A stretch of DNA of 64,000 nt from Tomocerus qinae. Its lineage: Eukaryota > Arthropoda > Collembola > Entomobryomorpha > Tomoceridae. Each line of letters opens with the position of its first letter. Positions within the stretch are counted from its first letter, which is position 1. The notes beneath the pieces were generated by a model. It had not been told where the DNA came from. It saw only the letters and a program-made list of their open reading frames with translations, and ran no database searches. Made by a program: the position numbers and the translations under genes. Shown one piece after another: positions 49,045 through 61,869 of the stretch. Location of the stretch: positions 29,934,201 through 29,998,200 of the forward strand of contig CM034548.1 in the NCBI GenBank assembly GCA_020055645.1, read 5' to 3'.

Positions 49045-50035
49045 ACATTGACAGGTGCATATTTATTTACGTTAAGGGAGGCAGCAATTATTTCACATAT
49101 ATAAACAAGTTTTGATCAGGTACAATATATTAAACAATGAGATAATACTTTCAAGATAATACTGAACATATGACATAATACACATTACACGTGCCGTAGA
49201 TTGCAGGTGAGTTTGCATCAACTGCCTGAAGTGCCATGGATTGAGCTCCGATGTGAGTGTTAGGTTGAACAGGCATGGTTTGGTTTCCTCCTGCACTTTC
49301 TAGTTCTGTAGATTTGTGAAAAGGCATAGTTAATTAATTTATTACAACCTAAGGTCTATTTATAAAATAAAACAGAATTTTTTTTAATTTTACCCCATTC
49401 GTAACACGGTTCTCCTTATCATCGTCGGAATGCGCAGTGACCATTGAACGACTCTAATTAATGATAACATTGTCTATTAGTACTTGTTTTTATTTTTCAT
49501 CTTTATTATAATATTAATGAATTATTAATTCTTAGTTTATGTAGAACCTGTGTTGACGGTGGTACGTATCTAGTGGGGGTTGGAATCGGTGTTCGAACGA
49601 TAGGACGAGCTTGAGGCTGCACCAAAGAGGCACGAGATGCATTGACAGCATTTATCCGTACAGTCTCGGTGGTAGGGTTGTTTGCGGATTGTTGAGAATC
49701 CATTGCTATTTCTGAAAATATTTGAAAAATTAGCGATTTTTTGCTATTTTATGCCAATTTTGACTTACTTGCACATCGAAATTGAGTTATAAATACTTTT
49801 TATACCTTGTACTGTGCTAGCTCTAGGTTGTCTTCGGTTGTCGGTAAGTTGGTAGCGGGCAGGGTAGCTTAGCAAAGTTTGGAGAGTAAGAGATGAACAG
49901 AACTCAGAGGCAGAAGTAACGCACCGGAGAGACAGACAAGACTGACTTCTCGTTTCTCTCAGAGCCGACAAGAGAAATGTATTATAGAATGTTTGTTTGT
50001 GCGCCAATGTTCAATTGATGAGTTCTGTAGCTTGA
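49045..50035 (-). CDS. Small unidentified gene, three exons, Pro/Thr/Ala-rich product
   Basis: Read on the minus strand. Exon 1 is noncoding (about 50030-49806, donor AAG|GTATAA). Exon 2 is 49711-49548 (acceptor tattttcag, ATG at 49703-49701, donor CAG|GTTCTA). Exon 3 starts near 49305, with AATAAA at 49067-49062. Exon 2 encodes 52 residues beginning MDSQQSANNPTTETVRINAV and containing 'RTPIPTPTRYVPPSTQ'. I recognise no family. The exon 3 frame is uncertain. The most canonical acceptor (ctacag) would give a stop after one codon, and an acceptor 15 bases further in would extend the protein to about 115 residues. The most protein-like frame of exon 3 (see findings) does not join exon 2 in phase. 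It ends tail to tail with regucalcin and starts head to head with Sec3. Confidence 0.5.
49548..49703 (-). CDS. Coding part of exon 2 of the small minus-strand gene
   Basis: 52 codons from ATG to a CAG|GT donor, preceded by a clean acceptor eight bases upstream of the ATG. The sequence is rich in Asn, Thr, Pro, Arg and Ala and has no hydrophobic core, so it is probably disordered. Confidence 0.5.
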
Positions 50036-50260
50036 CTGCTGATTTTCATTACAAATGTGTTTGTAACTTGCAAGTTAATATTGGGTATAATAAGTTGTAA
50101 TTAGGAAGAGAAGGCTGATCGGTAAATAAAAGGCTGCTGTTGAAGAGTAGACGATTTAGTAGTTGGTTGAGCTCTGTCTATGGTTGCAACTTGCGTAAAA
50201 TAAATACTGTAAGGCTATTATTTTTGATATAATTGACAAACTATGTCTGGTGAGTTCTAC
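50035..50260. promoter_or_regulatory. Probable shared divergent promoter (small gene / Sec3)
   Basis: The inferred first exon of the minus-strand gene starts near 50030. The Sec3 coding start is at 50318 with its 5' UTR before it. The roughly 200-bp space between therefore has to serve both. No TATA box is evident in either direction. Confidence 0.4.
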
Positions 50261-50317
50261 TAAGACTGTAGCCGATTCCAGAGATCGGTGTTGCGGATTT
50301 TATTTATTTCTCAAATA

Positions 50318-53300
50318 ATGAGTGGAATAAAATATGAACTTCAAAAAGAAGTTTTTGAAACTACGAAAGAGAGACTCCATGGTGTCATAAGAGTTAATAA
50401 GCCCACTAGAAAGAAGAAAACTCCTGGCTATCTGTGTATTACAGGAAGTATTGAACGCCCCATCAGATTCACTATTTATTTAGTAAGTGTAACAATATAT
50501 TTAAATTTTATCGGATACAATGATTTATTAGTTTATAATTTCTTTTTTGTTAATATGTTTTTATGGGTCTTATAAACTTGTTAAATTTTTTACTTAAATG
50601 ACTGGGCGAAAATAAAATAAATGAAAACTATATTTAATACGTGTAGTTATCTATATTTGGTCAAAATTTCGCAATCATTATGTCTTTCCACAGGTCAAGA
50701 AAACTGAAAAGGGTTTTAAGCGAAAACATGAATGGTCTTTATCGTCTCTAAAGGAAGCCAATTATAAAACTAAGGTTTGTGTTGTTAATTAGCTGCTAAT
50801 ATAAACTAATGTGCTTTTATCTATGCACAAAGTATATAGCTTTACTATTATACCTTTATTATTGTTAAAATATGCTGTTTGTGTTGGCAGGATGGAGCTG
50901 AGTTTGATCTGCAGCTAGAAAAATCTTATCAATGGGTGGCTTTAACTACAGAAGAAAAGAATGCTTTCTTTTCTTTACTCTATCAAGTAGGTGTTTGTAC
51001 TAAATAAAAATATAAAATTATATTGTCATACAATTACAATGATGATTGTGTTTTCAAGATATGTTCCCGACTTCACCGACCTCCAAAATTTCTAAATTAC
51101 CAAGCTGATGAAGAAGATGATTTGAACAGGTCGGGAAATATAGCAATTGTAGCTGTTCCTAAAGATGGTCAGATTGTGGAAAGTGATGAAGAAGATTTTG
51201 GGTTGACAGAGCGCGAAGAAATTGATTTGGAAAAGGTTTTGGGTAGAGCTGAAAATGCAGTGGTTAATGCTGAAGCTTTTATGGAACAGCTGTCTAAGGA
51301 ACTTTCAATCCTTGATGGGGTAGGTGCCGTGTAAATATTATACATATATCCTGTAATCATTTTGGATTCGTTTTTAATTATATTATCAATACATTTTTAC
51401 AGGAAAACATTCATAGTATTATGGAATCTGAAACGCAAGTGAATTCTCTGATGGATTCCATTGATAAATCAATAGCTGCTCTGGAACAAATAGAAACAGA
51501 GTTAGATGATTATGAAGATGCTGTTATTCATGTGAAGTCAGCTGTTGAAAAGATTGAAGAAGAGAATTCTCAAATGGGGACGGCTGCTAAAAACAATCAG
51601 CAACTTTTGGCACAATTACAAAATTTGATACAAGCATTAGACTTTCCTACGGGTCCTCAAATTCTGAGCGCTGATCTCAATTCTTCCGACGGAATTCATA
51701 AAGCAACACAAGCTGCCTTTTCACTTAAAGAAGCTCTCAGCATGGATGTAAGTATACATTTAAATTTTTTGATTTATTAATCAATTAGATTCGGTTGTTA
51801 GGTCTGTTAGGTTGGGCTTAATTGCAATTAATGCAGAATATATTAACTATATTGTGTTACTTAAATAAATTGTGTGTATTTTTCAGGACAACATACATCC
51901 AGCTCTGTTAAAAATGAGTGCTGTTGTTGAGCAGAAGAAGCGTCTAGAACATCTAAAATCTAAATTCTCCAAGAATTTGCAAAGTCACCTGGCCAAATTG
52001 TTCATCCACCACGGAAATATGTCTTCAGTTGACTCCATGTCATCACTAAATGGCTTTCGTCTTCCTCAACAGCATCTAATGCATAAAGAACTCAGCCCAT
52101 ACGCGCAACTTATGAAATGGGTGAAATTGATGGACGGAGAAGCCTTTTCTTCGCTCCTTAAAACATACACAAATTCTATCCAAAAAATCTACGAAAGAAA
52201 TGTTAAGGCATTATTCGAAGAAGCTAGAACACGCATTTCTGGGGGTTCAACTGCATCCAGCAGATGTACGTACTAAATCTACTGATTCAATATTATTTAA
52301 AATTAGTAGAAAAATTAAGTTGAAGATATTCTGTAGTATCAGGATCGTCAAGTGACCTTAAAATACGCGGTCGATATTTTGGTAAAACAAGAAGTTTGGC
52401 AAATCGAGATGGAGATACAGAAAGTCAAGGATCAGGAGAGGGGTAAGCGTCTAGATGATATTTATAAATGGTGACCAATAGTGGAATTTTAATGTGGAAC
52501 CCTGGCAATATTTTATTACAGATCGGTCGATTCTTCGGAAAGGCAGCATTTTTATGACGTTCTAGAACAGTTAATAGAAGGCTTAGAACCAGCAGTTAAT
52601 TCCGAAGAAAGATTTATCTCCGGTTTCTTCCATGTAGAGACGAATTCTTCATTAGCAGTATCTCCAGCCAAAAGCGGAGCTGGAGGTGGTGAACTCCGTA
52701 AGCTGATGACTGTTTTATTTGGTTCCATTGAATCAGAGCTTAATTCATTCCTTACACATTACGAAAAGTTAGAATCAAGGTAAACGTTAATTGAAAATAA
52801 GATTTTTATTTATCAATGGTTCAACTGTGTGGTCTAAAAATCTAATTCTTTTTCGTAGTTTTTGCATGGGTGCGATGGTAAGGTTAGGAAATCATGCTCT
52901 TAAACCAGAAAACACATCAACATATATAGGGATGATATTTGGGTCAGTTTTGGTGCAAGAAAAACGAAGTTTTGATCGACTTATGAATTCTTACGTCGTG
53001 ATAATTACTGAGAGTCGTCTACCTCGAAAGACCAAATCTGGGATATTAGCTTTCGTTACTGATTTTGAAGTAAGTCAAACCTTGCTAGTCCAGTGAGACA
53101 GTTTTGGTGAAGGAGACGTGAATATTAATTAGTCATTAAAATGTTTTTCTTAATAGGATTTTGCAATAATGGCCGAGTCTATATTTGGCACTTCAGCCAG
53201 AAGAAGTGATTTGGAGAAATGGTATGCAAAAATGTTGACAGCAATTTTCGATGGAATAAATCGGCTAGCAAGCGAAGGAACAAAGACTCCAGGGGAAGTA

Positions 53301-56300
53301 ATAAGAATGGAGAACTTTCATCGGCTCCATGCCATTTTGTCGAAGCTCAAAGTCCAGGCAATGGACCAGCAGAAGAGAGACGCCAAGTCAAAGTACAATG
53401 AAGCCCTGAATGCTTATGTGACAAAATACTTTGGTCGTCCTCTTGTCAAATTAAATGTAAGTCGTAGCTTATACGCAAGTCTTTGTTAGCCCGCTCTCCT
53501 TCCGCTGCCTCATCCCGTGTAATTGCAATAGTGTTCTAGATTTTTCGGTTTTTTGGGTATAGAGCGGAAGTAAAGTACATACAATGTACTACATAGATAC
53601 ATATAGTTCAAGTGTTTGTGAAGGAAAATTGCTTTTCTCATATGGATTATGATTTATAATCTAATTTGTTCAGATGGGCTTTCTAGCCTATCGCTTCTGC
53701 ATTCCTTGGATGTATCTTTCTTTTTTACGTGTCTTCTTTTTGGTTTTCTAGGAGTTTTTCGAAGGAGTACAGGTCCGTGTAAGTCAAGGGGTGAAGGAGT
53801 CGGAGATAGGATACCAAATGGCATTTAGTCGAGCCGAACTCAAGCGTGTCATTAAGGAGTACCCTGCCAAAGAAGTGAAAAAAGGCTTAGAAGCATTGTA
53901 CAAAAAAGTTGAGAAACATCTCTCAGAGGATGAAAATCTTTTGCAGGTAAATCTCATTACAGATCCCATCCATCCTTTTCATTTTATCTTATCCCATTCG
54001 TACCTACACATTTCCCCGTCTTCATTCTCCTCTCAAATTAATGCTGCCGTACAACAGGGCACGTACTCGCTGTCCTACCCTATACTGGCATTCTTCCGAA
54101 AGTTCGCTGAATTTCCCTGTCCTTGCAATAAATGTCATTCTTCCTCCAATTTCCATTACATTACTTGATTTAATCATATTTACCATTATTGTTTGCTCCC
54201 CGTAAGCGCTGCCACTTCAGTAAGTTATTATGTAAATGCCAGTACTCACTCATTCACGCTCGAACACCGTTACACTAATGCTCTTTACTCTTCTGTAAAT
54301 AGAAAATGATGAACTACGAATGAAAATGATTATTTTTCTTGCTCTTCAGAAATGTAAATAATCTTAAAACTATTTTTCACCTTTCTTGACACAGAATTAT
54401 GAATTCTTTTTTGATTAAGTTCATACCTTTCAAACGATGTTGTATTAAATTGAGAGATTGTTTTTTTAATTAACTTATCTGATGTAAGTAAGATGCCCAG
54501 ATCAGTTTCAACGGTACTATTCAATAGATAGACCGAACCATAAATTCAGACTGAAATTCACGTCAGGGTTTGTCAAGTGTAGATATTCGTTCATCCATAT
54601 TCTCACACGGATTTTTCGCTGACGTATAGTAAGAAAGATTTTTTCTCCGTTCTCCCTTGAGTGAGTGGTGATGTTAGCACCTAATACACGAATTGCGTTT
54701 TATATATTACTATAATGTTTGATCCTTAAATAGTATTTGGAATTCACTTATTCAACACTTTTAGTGAAACGGTATTTTATCCTTCAATATCTCACATCTA
54801 GCTCTTGTAATATACTTAATGCCAATTTTAATACTATATCTGACTTGTTAGGTATCCAAGTACAATATTCTCTTATCAATATTATTATATTTGATGATAG
54901 ATGAATAGGGCACAGCTATAAAATGTTATCTAGTTTAACGTCGTATATACAGATTTGATCCTTTTGTCTTTTTGTAGTGTTGGCTTACCTAATCTGTTTA
55001 TTTCATATGTCCAATTGAGTTGTATTTTACAAAGCGAAGCAAAAATGCCATGTTGAGTATGTCGGTGAATTTGTTGCCTACTGGGCAGTATATTTATGCA
55101 GTAGGTCCTTATGTGGCATTAGAAGATCTGTGAAGATTGCTTTGGCTGAGTGACTTTGTTTTGATTAGACTTGAGTTGGAAGATGACGAATGGTGAGAAA
55201 GACAGAATGTTCGTCTTGTTTTGTTGTTTCTACTTATTCCTACAGTTCAGAAACGTTTACGGTCGGTAGGTAAACCAAAAGACACGAATTGGACATGACA
55301 ATGACACGATGAAATGGTTTCATCATCATTACTTCCTTTTTGACAGTCTTGTTTAGACTGTCTCTTTATTTTGCTGATGATTGCTTCACTTTCTTTCAAT
55401 TGGTATAAGAAAGTATGTGCTTTTCTTGGTTCCTCTAATCTATTTCAGACTCAAGAGACTTAACAATTACTTTCCTCTAATTTTCATTTTCCTGGGCATT
55501 TTACTTTCATTAATTCCGTCGATTGATTGACAATTCTAAATGAGCAACTCATTACCAAGCAGTCACATCTGTTAAAATCTGTACTCGACCCACTAAGGTC
55601 GATGGTTTTCCTACTATGACGAATGGGCATAGGGTCATTACTGTTTTCAAACAAAACAGTTAACATTTTGGGGTAATTTTGATGTTAAATTATAACATCT
55701 TTACTCTACATAAAGATAAAGTGGGGCATGCGCAAGGGATTCTTTCACATTCTTGAATAAATGTTTGTATCTATGTCCGTAATATTTTGTAATTAATGAG
55801 TAAAGGTAATATTTTGCAATTAATGAGCAAAGCCTAGACTACTGAGTCCAATCAACGGTCTATGAAATTCGGGCCAATGCGCAGTCGCTAGAAATTTACT
55901 GATTGCAACATTTTCTAGCACACTTTGTGTGCTAGGATTCAACTAGTATTTTATATTTCTGAAATATAGAGCAATATATATTCCTAGAATACCAATGCAA
56001 TATAAACATAGGACATTTGATTTCCTAATTCTCAAAACTAATTGTAAAAGGGAAAACAAAACTTTTTTTAGTAGTAGACTTTTAGTAGAGTGAGCAAAAG
56101 GAAATTTGTGGGAAGGGAAATTGATCGTTGTCTTATTATTATCGTTGTCGGGCTCCTACTTCCATTTTCACCGAAAGTGTCACCGACCCCCTCCGATTAC
56201 GACCAAAATCGCTGAGCATATGTCTAAAATAGAGTAATTAACGAAATGGACCTTCAAAATTTTTTTAAAAATAAGAGGGGGCGTGGGGGGTAAGGGGAAG

Positions 56301-59300
56301 CTTTTCCATTGGGAAGAAAGATTGTGACCAAACGGTAAGTCATAAAATTCTCTAGTTTTTTTCTAAAATAGCATAGATAGGTGCTTCATCCTGGCAAGGT
56401 ATAAATTTTATTCAATTCGAATATTTTGGCGCGAAAAAAAATCGGTGAGCCTGAAATTAGCAATAATTCAAACATTGCGGGTTGAAAATGGCACATATCG
56501 ACTAAATATTGAATATACAAGATGCTAGATCATCTAAAATCTCTTTTCTAAGCAAGAACAAGGTTGCATATCCAAAATTTATTTACCCCTGTACGGGGAA
56601 GCGGGGGCGATATAAGTTTGGATATTTAATTTCTCAAAACCTATTACGCCTAGAACATTTAAACCACCGCCAAACAACTCAGCATCATGTAATACATCAT
56701 GGCATGGTGGTATATTGTGTGTCGCCCCACCCCCTGAGGGGGGTCTAGAGGAGGCTTAAGTTTGGAAACCCAATATGACCAAAACTACTCAACGTACGGA
56801 CTTGAAACTACCGCCAATCAACTCAGCATCATGTAATGCATCATGGCATGGTAGTATATTGTGTCGCCCAACCCCCTGAGGTGTTTGGAGGCTTTGGAAA
56901 CCCAATATCTCCAAAACTACTCAACGTACGGACTTGAAACTACCGCCAATCAACTCAGTATCATGTAATACATCATGGCATGGTAGTATATTGTGTGTTG
57001 CCCCACCCCCTGAGGGGGGTGTCGGGGAGGCTTAAGTTTGGAAACCCAATATCTCCAAAACTACTCAACGTAGGGACTTGAAACTACCGCCAATCAACTC
57101 AACATCATGTGATGCATCGTGGCATGGTAGTAGATTGCCTTCCTCACCCCCTTGTGGGGAGTGTAGGGAAGCTTAAGTTTGGAAACCAATATCTCCAAAA
57201 CTACTCAACGTAGGGACTTGAAACTACCGCCAATCAACTCAAAATCATGTAATGCATCATGACATGGTTGCAGGGTAGCCCTCAAGGGGTGTGGTGACAC
57301 ACAATATGCTACCATGCCACGATGCATCACATGATGTTGAGTTGATTGGCGGTAGTTTCAAGTCCCTACGTTGAGTAGTTTTGGAGATATTGGGTTTCCA
57401 AACTTAAGCCTCCCCTACACCCCCACAAGGGGGTGAGGAAGCACACAATCTACTACCATGCCACGATGCATCACATGATGTTGAGTTGATTGGCGGTAGT
57501 TTCAAGTCCCTACGTTGAGTAGTTTTGGAGATATTGGGTTTCCAAACTTAAGCCTCCCCTACACCCCCACAAGGGGGTGAGGAAGCACACAATATACTAC
57601 CATGCCATGATGTATTACATGATACTGAGTTGATTGGCGGTAGTTTCAAGTCCGTACGTTGAGTAGTTTTGGAGATATTGGGTTTCCAAACTTAAGCCTC
57701 CCCGACACCCCCCTCAGGGGGTTGGGCGACACACAATATACTACCATGCCATGATGCATTACATGATGCTGAGTTGATTGGCGGTAGTTTCAAGTCCGTA
57801 CGTTGAGTAGTTTTGGACATATTGGGTTTCCAAACTTAAGCCTCCTCTAGACCCCCCTCAGGGGGTGGGGCGACACACAATATACCACCATGCCATGATG
57901 TATTACATGATGCTGAGTTGTTTGGCGGTGGTTTAAAGGTTCTAGGCGTAATAGGTTTTGAGAAATTAAATATCCAAACTTATATCGCCCCCGCTTCCCC
58001 GTACAGGGGTAAATAAATTTTGGATATGCAACCTTGTTCTTGCTTAGAAAAGAGATTTTAGATGATCTAGCATCTTGTATATTCAATATTTAGTCGATAT
58101 GTGCCATTTTCAACCCGCAATGTTTGAATTATTGCTAATTTCAGGCTCACCGATTTTTTTTCGCGCCAAAATATTCGAATTGAATAAAATTTATACCTTG
58201 CCAGGATGAAGCACCTATCTATGCTATTTTAGAAAAAAACTAGAGAATTTTATGACTTACCGTTTGGTCACAATCTTTCTTCCCAATGGAAAAGCTTCCC
58301 CTTACCCCCCACGCCCCCTCTTATTTTTTAAAAAATTTTGAAGGTCCATTTCGTTAATTACTCTATTTTAGACATATGCTCAGCGATTTTGGTCGTAATC
58401 GGAGGGGGTCGGTGACACTTTCGGTGATAACGAATACACGGGCTCTGTCATGTCAGTTGTTACAGTTGACTCGTTCACTATACCATTTGTATCTGTCCTT
58501 TTTTATCAGAATAATATAAAATACGTGTTTGCTGTCATCTTAAAAGATATAAACTGTATAGACGTTATTAAAGACCACAATAATGTGAATAGCCCCACAT
58601 ACTTACTATAGGTCATTTGAATCGCACAAGGAGCATATTGTAATGCTTTAACATTTTGGCTTTGACAAAAGTGTAATTGAATACGGGGTAGCGAACAAAC
58701 AAAAGTCAAGTCAGACGGAATCACGTTAGCCGAGAGCAAAGATGAAACCACAGCTAGGGAACTAGAACTATTTCTACTTTGAATCCAACGCATAGCGTAT
58801 CACTTTCGTGAATTTCACCAAGTGCTTCACAATGTGGTACTAGTGTTACATAATCCATGCATGCGCTACAACTTATGCCTACTATGAAAATGCAGGTGCC
58901 CCTAAGCCTTAAATGTCCTACTTCCACAGTTGCGGATGGGGCTTCTTGAATAGATTAACTGAGTAATGTAGACTGTAGCCTTCAAATCATCTATTTGAGT
59001 TTTTGGTCAACACACGTATTTGGATAATGCAGAAGGAGATTAGGAACCCATTGAAAGGTGTGGCTTTGCTCCTCTGGAGCAAAATACACAAACTCTAAAC
59101 CTTCTTGTAAGTTGCTAGTCTTTGTCTCAAGTAAGGAAGTATATGAACAACGTATTAGTTTTCAGATAGAATGGCTTTTGAGAATTTTGAGTGTTTTCGC
59201 GATGATCAATGCCTTGGCGTTTATTTAGATTTTATTATAACTAATTTATTGCACTTTAGTGACTACTCAAATTCAGAATACTTGATAGCCTACATGTGGC

Positions 59301-60218
59301 ATTATAAATACATTTACCTAATGACTCATAGCCTTTTAAGGTAATTTTGTTGAAATTTTGTAGCGATGTAGTAGGTATATAGGGAGTTGGGTTGTTTGTG
59401 TATTAAGAGGCAGTGTGGAGCATAAATTGTGTTGTCATACATAAGTAGACGTGTACTTACCCATTTCACTGTGCTTAAAGTTGACATAAACATATGTAAT
59501 AAAGATTGTGTAAGGACCTATCTAATCCAGTGACTGTTTGCATTGTGGGTATTAAAGTGTATTGTATTTAATGTAATGTAATCTGAAGCAGTTTTCTGGG
59601 ATAATGCAATTTAGTAAAACAAAGCGAGTCTAACATAATCAACTAGTATGTGACTAGACGCGCTTGGATTAGATTTCATTTGCCTATTTAATTTGCAGTA
59701 TCATTTCTCGTGTAGATTATTCATGTCTAGCGACATATTGTGTGATATTCGTACTAATGAGTTCATTAAAGGCAATCTTCGGTTGAGTGAGTGTGAGTGA
59801 GTAGATGTACCGTTGAAATTTCTCTTGTCTCTCCTGAAACTCTGACTCGAATTATGTCGAGCATAAAACGTTGGCGGTGTGAGTGCTTAAGTATGGCAGT
59901 CTGACAGCGCAGAGATGCAATTTGATGACAGAATGCGTCTATTCTCCTTCTTTCCATTTCATTCCCTGCCAGAACATCGTGTTTCCGTTGATGACACTAC
60001 ATTTCACACTGTCTGCACAAAATCTCATTTTGCACCCTTGATATTTATGTCTGGACATTTTTCAGGTGGTGTGGCGAGCTATGCAAGAAGAATTCATTGT
60101 TCAGTACAAGTCCATTGAAAGCCTCATTGGAAGATGTTACCCTGGCTCTAAAATAACTTTAGAATTTACCATTGAAGACATACTCGTCTTCTTCTCTGAA
60201 ATAGCACAATCTCATTAA
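50318..60218 (+). CDS. Sec3: Sec3 / exocyst complex component 1 (12 exons, 849 aa)
   Basis: Exons are 50318-50482, 50694-50774, 50891-50986, 51059-51319, 51403-51747, 51887-52265, 52337-52442, 52522-52779, 52859-53069, 53157-53456, 53752-53946 and 60066-60218. All are GT-AG, and the total of 2550 nt gives 849 residues (human EXOC1 894). Sec3 is the exocyst subunit that tethers secretory vesicles at the plasma membrane. The N terminus (residues about 15-115; 'NKPTRKKK', '[13 protein letters not shown]') is the Sec3 PH-like domain that binds PIP2 and Rho GTPases. The middle ([11 protein letters not shown]...[18 protein letters not shown]) is the coiled-coil assembly region. The C-terminal rods include '[12 protein letters not shown]', '[20 protein letters not shown]', '[11 protein letters not shown]' and the end 'FFSEIAQSH', which nearly matches human 'SSIAQSH'. 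The start matches the vertebrate MxxIKxxLQ opening. The last intron is 6.1 kb. Confidence 0.95.
53947..60065 (+). other. Sec3: Long last intron of Sec3
   Basis: All other Sec3 introns are 70-310 bases, and this one is 6119 bases. It contains the 2.26 kb foldback element and a 9-bp stem hairpin CTAGCACAC/GTGTGCTAG at 55915-55935. It also has a 26-bp near-duplication 'gtaatattttg(t/c)aattaat' at 55779-55831. No coding exon is recognised within it. Confidence 0.75.
56169..58426. mobile_element. Foldback-like element: 2.26 kb near-perfect palindrome
   Basis: The two ends are CACCGAAAGTGTCACCGACC and its reverse complement. The outer 600 bases of each arm correspond almost base for base: 56509-56748 and 57847-58086 pair exactly by coordinate, with one residue difference in their shadow translations. 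The inner part of each arm consists of four tandem copies of a roughly 140-bp unit ('ccaaaactactcaacgta...gaaactaccgccaatcaactc...ccccctgagggg'), with a more diverged copy outside. A loop of about 40 bases separates the arms near 57270-57310. This architecture, long inverted repeats with internal tandem units, fits foldback-type DNA transposons. No transposase is present. The flanks share 'cgggctc' but no clean target duplication. Confidence 0.85.
60066..60218 (+). CDS. Sec3: Sec3 last coding exon
   Basis: Acceptor is tttttcag ending at 60065. It encodes '[19 protein letters not shown]' and continues to 'IAQSH' before TAA. It completes the protein in frame with the exon ending at 53946, despite the 6119-bp intron between them. 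Without it the gene model would stop early. Confidence 0.93.
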   Translation: MVWRAMQEEFIVQYKSIESLIGRCYPGSKITLEFTIEDILVFFSEIAQSH

Positions 60219-60964
60219 CGGCAAAAGTGCCTTCTATTCATTGACACTAGAAAATATAAATCTGGTGATGTTGTCGTAAATTATTATAGAAAATGGCAAA
60301 TGTAATTCTTCAATATTATGTTCATAACATTACCGTATTTACTGGTGAAATTCCCCCGGGGAAAGACTTTCCGAGCCTTTTGTATAATAAATTCCACCGA
60401 TGTTCGCCAGTTGGGTGAACTATTTTTGGTAGATTCCACACCAAATGTTCATTTATTGTGTGTCCAAAAATATTCAATTTCCATAGTTTAGCAATTTAGT
60501 CAAGACAACAATTTTATAGGCAACTTATTATGCCATGCTTATTAGTTTAGTTAGTATCCATCATTATTATAATCCTTATCACCATGATGAATCAAAATGT
60601 CTTCAGTAGTAATAGTTAGCTCAGTTTGCAAGTCTCGATCCTTTTTCATGGTGTTTAACATACTTGAATATTATCAGATTGTAGTATAGAAAGTTAAATA
60701 TTTGTTAATGGGAAGTCGTAAGCCTTTTTAACGAAAAATACGGTTATATTTTCCCTATGGGGAACCAAATCGTAAATACGGTAATTCATATTGCCTTACA
60801 ATTACAGTATGACGAGGATATGCAGTCCAGATCAAAAGTGACGTGTAAAATTGCAAGATAGCTTGTGTAACATAACATACTATATATAACTTATGTACAT
60901 ATGTAAAGATTATCATTATAATGCTATTATGTTTTACAAAGTTAAATAAATCGTTTTTGTTCAT

Positions 60965-60983
60965 AATAAATGCTTTCTTTATT
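60965..60983. terminator. Overlapping convergent poly(A) signals
   Basis: AATAAA on the + strand (60965-60970) lies 8 bases from TTTATT (60978-60983), which is AATAAA on the minus strand. Sec3 (+) and the minus-strand gene at 61870 both transcribe towards this point. Another + hexamer closer to the Sec3 stop is at 60386-60391 and may be the one Sec3 uses. Confidence 0.4.
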
Positions 60984-61869
60984 TCATTTCGATCAAAAGA
61001 CGATTTTATCTATCTGTAGAGTATAAAGATACCATTGGCATATTGGCGATAATACTATGTATAAAATCTGACAGTCACAGCAGCAGTTACACATAATATT
61101 ATTTAAATCTTTGCATGACACTTTAACTGTGCTTAATTTTATAAAACCTACAACGATCTACTTATCATTTTAGCAAGCATTTATCCATGGTAGTACATAC
61201 ATGTGGTAGTCTCAATGAGATATGTAGCCAACCAAATACTATATTATCTCACTTAGATTATCACATAATAATATATATAATATCTTTAACGTTCTGGCCC
61301 AATGATACTCATTCATATTGCATACTTAAATCATACAAACTATGACATAATATAAATATTCTTATCTTTAGAATAACAAATATATTTTAAAAATTACAAA
61401 CATTATGATGCAATATTTAGCATTTGTGTGTATTAAATAACAAAAAATTATTGAACTCATAAATCGAACATAAAACCAACACAATTGTTACATTTAGAAG
61501 ACTTGGCGGCGAAAAGAGTAAAACTTTCAGAGTTGGATATTCAAGTGAAATGAAAATAGTTTAACGTTCCACTAAATATTGAATGCGTTGAATTATCGGA
61601 ACTTGTAATTATATGTCACCAATTTGATGATACTGCATTAAAAGATTTCCTTAAATTAAAACAAAATGTATTGAAACGGCACATTTCTTAGTCTAATATA
61701 ATAATTATCTACATAACGAGTAATAAGTCGTATAAGCGCTGCAATAATTATGGATATTGCATTCCCATCAGTATAATAACCGATTTCAATAACTTGGTAT
61801 ATTATTTTCTGGAGATAGGTAATATAATAAAAGGAACAACGGAGCTAATGAAATATTTATTTTTGCGAA

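Noticed and set aside
56509-56748. 79-codon frame present in both arms of the foldback element
   Set aside because: It starts with TTG, has no recognisable domain, and ends in the repeated C/G-rich unit. Its duplication simply reflects the palindrome.
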